Notes under the pieces: generated by a model
What the model was told of the DNA's origin: nothing
The model's database searches: none
Seen by the model: the letters and a program-made list of their open reading frames with translations, nothing else
Program-made: the position numbers and the translations under genes
Shown here: positions 61,887 to 64,000 of the stretch, piece after piece
Numbering within the stretch: the first letter of the stretch is position 1
Layout of the letters: each line of letters starts with the position of its first letter
Assembly: GCF_000769405.2 (NCBI RefSeq)
Contig: NZ_CP053440.1
Span: 372,001-436,000, forward strand
Direction: 5' to 3'
Length of the DNA stretch: 64,000 nt
Source of the DNA: Rhizobium brockwellii
Lineage (GTDB): Bacteria; Pseudomonadota; Alphaproteobacteria; Rhizobiales; Rhizobiaceae

Positions 61887-62627
61887 ATGCCGAAAAGCTT
61901 GTTCGGTTTCGTGCTCCTGATGGGTCGCCATCATCAGATCGCGATCGCCGCCCTTTCGATCCTCCTCTTTCTCGCCATGCGTGAAGAGCTCGAGGCGGTC
62001 GACACGCGACAACGTGAACTGCACGAGCGGATCATGCGACATGCGCCGTTCAGGAACCACGTCTCCTGGCAAACCAAGGCTGCGGATCCGGCGACGTTCG
62101 TTTTTGAAAATGCACGAACGGCCGACCTTATTGTCCTCTTTGATGTCGAAAAAGGTCAGGCACGCGATTACCGACGCACGGTCAACATACCAGACGTCCT
62201 GCTCTCGGTGGGGCGACCGGCGCTCCTAGCTTCGGCCTCCAAGGCTCCTCTAGAAGCTCAGACGATTGTGATTGCCTGGAAGGACGCCAAAGAATCGAGG
62301 CGGGCAATCGTCGACGCGATGCCTCTCTTGATCTTGGCACAAGACGTGGTCGTCCTTTCGATCGAGGAGAGCCACCCGATCGATGAGCAAGCGCTGAGTG
62401 ATGTTGTTCGGTTTCTCACCCGCCATTCGGTTCCAGCCCGGAGCATTATCGAGCCGCGACAGACAGGCGATGTAGGGATGAAGATCATTGAAGCTGCAGA
62501 TAGGCTCGCGGCAGATCTGATTGTCGCAGGCGCTTATAGCCATAGCCGATTTCGGGAGTGGGTCTTCGGAGGGGTAACCCGCACGCTGCTCGATCACAAC
62601 GCCATCAACCGCCTTTTGTCGAATTAG
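61887..62627 (+). CDS. Chimeric gene: transporter-like N-terminus fused to a UspA fragment
   Basis: 246 residues from the ATG at 61887. The first 30 residues (MPKSLFGFVLLMGRHHQIAI, then AALSILLFLAM) look like the first membrane helix of an ABC-type exporter subunit. The remainder, from about REELEAVDTRQREL, matches a tandem UspA protein, with ENARTADLIVLF, TIVIAWKDAKESRRAIVDAM and a late LIVAGAYSHSRFREWVFGGV nucleotide-binding end. The first 80 or so residues of the normal UspA protein are missing. It may be a translated fusion or a pseudogene. Confidence 0.6.
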   Translation: MPKSLFGFVLLMGRHHQIAIAALSILLFLAMREELEAVDTRQRELHERIMRHAPFRNHVSWQTKAADPATFVFENARTADLIVLFDVEKGQARDYRRTVNIPDVLLSVGRPALLASASKAPLEAQTIVIAWKDAKESRRAIVDAMPLLILAQDVVVLSIEESHPIDEQALSDVVRFLTRHSVPARSIIEPRQTGDVGMKIIEAADRLAADLIVAGAYSHSRFREWVFGGVTRTLLDHNAINRLLSN

Positions 62628-62746
62628 CCGCATCTCCAAGGTGGGGAGAGTCTCGCCGCTTTGGAGCTTCAGTCATTGCGCTCTATCAACGACGGGGTGC
62701 AATCAGATGGTAATATATGAACTTGTCGCTGCAAGGAGGGCTACCG

Positions 62747-63205
62747 ATGAGCTACACCCTAAAAGAACTGACGCAAGCAGAATGCTTCGCCATTCTTGAG
62801 CAGTCCCGGTTTGGCCACCTGGCCTGTTGCAAGGATAACCAACCCTACGTGGTTCCGATCTATTTCGCTTATGCAAAAGGTGCGATCTACAGCTTTTCAA
62901 TGCTCGGTCGAAAAGTCGACTGGATGCGCACGAACGAAAACGTCTGTCTGCAAATCGACCAGCATGGCACGGGCAGGGGGTGGACGAGCGTCGTCGTCGA
63001 GGGGCGCTTCGAGGAGTTTCCGGATACGGATCTTTGGCATAATGAAAGGTTGCAAGCCTGGTCTTTGCTGCAAAAACACTTCGATTGGTGGGAAATCGGC
63101 GCGTTGAAGCCGCAGGCGCAGTCAACGGCCTCGGCGTCTGAGCACATATTTTACGGCATATTTGTTCGTGAAGTTACCGGTCGAACGGCGCTTCCGGTTG
63201 ATTGA
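62747..63205 (+). CDS. Pyridoxamine-5'-phosphate-oxidase-like flavin-binding protein
   Basis: 152 residues. Split-barrel FMN-binding fold: FAILEQSRFGHLACCKDNQP, YVVPIYFAYAKGAIYSFSML, GRKVDWMRTNENVCLQID and SVVVEGRFEEFPD match small PNPOx-like (NimA-like) proteins of the rhizobial low-oxygen regions. AAGGAGG lies seven bases ahead of the ATG. It is flanked by two UspA genes. Probably a flavin reductase or nitroreductase-type stress protein. Confidence 0.82.
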   Translation: MSYTLKELTQAECFAILEQSRFGHLACCKDNQPYVVPIYFAYAKGAIYSFSMLGRKVDWMRTNENVCLQIDQHGTGRGWTSVVVEGRFEEFPDTDLWHNERLQAWSLLQKHFDWWEIGALKPQAQSTASASEHIFYGIFVREVTGRTALPVD

Positions 63206-63253
63206 CCGAAAACGCCGCCGAAGGATGCTCGGAGATTACCCCGGGCGTCTTGC

Positions 63254-64000
63254 TCAGTGGGCGAGGAACAGAGGAACGCTGGTTTCTCCCAGCATCGACT
63301 GCGTTACGCCGCCAAAAAGACGTTGCTGCAGTCGAGAATGATTATATGCGCCCATGACGATCATGTCGGCGGCGACATCAACGGCATGCTTGCGCAGCAC
63401 CTCATCGACGCGACGACCGCCGCTTGCGACGCAATCCACATCAACCTTGACCCCGTGCCGTGCCAGAAAGGTGGCAACGTCAGCGCCTGGTTCTTCGCCA
63501 TTCGCTGATGATGATGCCTGTGGGTCGACGAGGGTAACATGCACCGATTCAGCAGCCTGTAGGAACTCGATCGACTGACGTGCCGCGCGCGAAGCCTCGT
63601 CGCTGGAGTCCCAAGCCAGCAGGATCGCTTTTGGAGCAAGCCCGACATTGGTCTTTTTTGGGTTGATCAGCATCGGTGTCGGCGACCGGAACAGGGCGCC
63701 ATCGATAACCCTGCGCCGAAGTTCTTCGTCACGGGCGGCTTGAGGGCCGACAAGGACGAGATCGGCATATAGTGCCCGCTCTGCAATATCTTCATCCGCC
63801 CAGGCGAATTCGGTATAGATCTCCTGCACCTCGAAAGAGGCCTCGCTCCTTGCGAGGATCGCTTTGATCTCGGAAGCCTTATCGGCCAGGCGATCGATTT
63901 CGCGCTGACGTTCTTCGATCCAGACCGTCGAGACAACCTCGTAGGAACCGATAGGGGGCGCTGTGCCCATCGAAATCGCCATTGCGGTGAGATGGGCACC
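63254..64000 (-). CDS. Universal stress protein UspA, tandem domain (runs off the window)
   Basis: The frame stays open to the window edge, so the first residues are not seen. The visible 248 residues cover most of two UspA domains, with IYTEFAWADEDIAERALYAD, DLVLVGPQAARDEELRR and DGALFRSPTPMLIN, then a second domain with ILLAWDSSDEASRAARQSIE and the nucleotide-binding end MIVMGAYNHSRLQQRLFGGV. Homologues are often induced by low oxygen and FixK in rhizobia. The older fragment at 24322-24485 is from a related gene. Confidence 0.9.
   Translation of the reverse strand, partial: GAHLTAMAISMGTAPPIGSYEVVSTVWIEERQREIDRLADKASEIKAILARSEASFEVQEIYTEFAWADEDIAERALYADLVLVGPQAARDEELRRRVIDGALFRSPTPMLINPKKTNVGLAPKAILLAWDSSDEASRAARQSIEFLQAAESVHVTLVDPQASSSANGEEPGADVATFLARHGVKVDVDCVASGGRRVDEVLRKHAVDVAADMIVMGAYNHSRLQQRLFGGVTQSMLGETSVPLFLAH

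Noticed and set aside
62674..62690. TTGCGCTCTATCAA ahead of the PNPOx-like gene as a FixK box
   Set aside because: Left half-site has two mismatches; too weak without other support.
1..64000. CRISPR array, tRNA or rRNA genes, nod or nif genes, sigma-54/NifA promoters
   Set aside because: None seen: no regularly spaced repeats, no cloverleaf-like sequence recognised, no nod/nif product, and no convincing TGGCAC-N5-TTGC with an upstream TGT-N10-ACA.

Overview
The window looks like part of an accessory replicon (plasmid or chromid) of a Rhizobiaceae bacterium close to Rhizobium. The reasons are the high GC content, a complete set of symbiotic/microaerobic fix genes, a hybrid FixL plus an FxkR-type regulator (the arrangement known from Rhizobium etli), and interspersed insertion-sequence debris. 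No nod or nif structural gene, rRNA, tRNA, CRISPR array or replication origin was seen.

Layout. 0.2-2.6 kb: a chemoreceptor and CheW, followed by remnants of etfA and of another chemoreceptor. 3.3-7.7 kb: an AraC regulator, then a small operon (VOC, SnoaL-like, ABM) divergent from a LysR gene. 7.7-8.5 kb: fused remnants of a transposase and a 2-hydroxyacid dehydrogenase. 8.5-15.4 kb: a LysR gene and a sugar/oligosaccharide ABC importer with a family 3 glycoside hydrolase. 15.5-22.2 kb: a GntR regulator divergent from an aromatic-ring degradation operon (amidohydrolase, ring-cleavage VOC enzyme, flavin hydroxylase, MFS importer, FAH hydrolase). 22.4-26.4 kb: two toxin-antitoxin loci, one broken, and a graveyard of gene fragments, including a 182-bp copy of the hemN 3' end and an IS630-family element. 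26.4-35.5 kb: a LysE exporter, a second chemotaxis pair, a three-gene signalling operon (periplasmic protein, hybrid kinase, HD-GYP regulator) and a LuxR-type regulator. 35.5-60.1 kb: the low-oxygen block. 60.3-64 kb: alcohol dehydrogenase, universal stress proteins and a flavin-binding protein.

The low-oxygen block reads as one physiological unit. A soluble heme-PAS hybrid kinase (FixL) and an OmpR-type regulator (FxkR) are predicted to switch on two fixK genes through matching K-boxes. FixK would then act on TTGAY-N4-RTCAA boxes in front of fixNOQP (cbb3 oxidase), fixGHIS (its assembly and copper supply), ccmIEFH (cytochrome c maturation), hemA and hemN (heme supply), pseudoazurin, a CBS-BON protein, a LuxR regulator and a small protein of unknown function. 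Ten good boxes and one or two weaker ones were found by eye. One strong box has no protein gene behind it. It sits at the expected promoter distance from three stem-loops that follow each other without gaps, and it is my best candidate for an undescribed element: a FixK-controlled small RNA at about 37.58-37.67 kb.

Gene starts were moved downstream of the longest open frame wherever a ribosome-binding site and family length supported it. All family names come from recognising motifs by eye; no database search was run.
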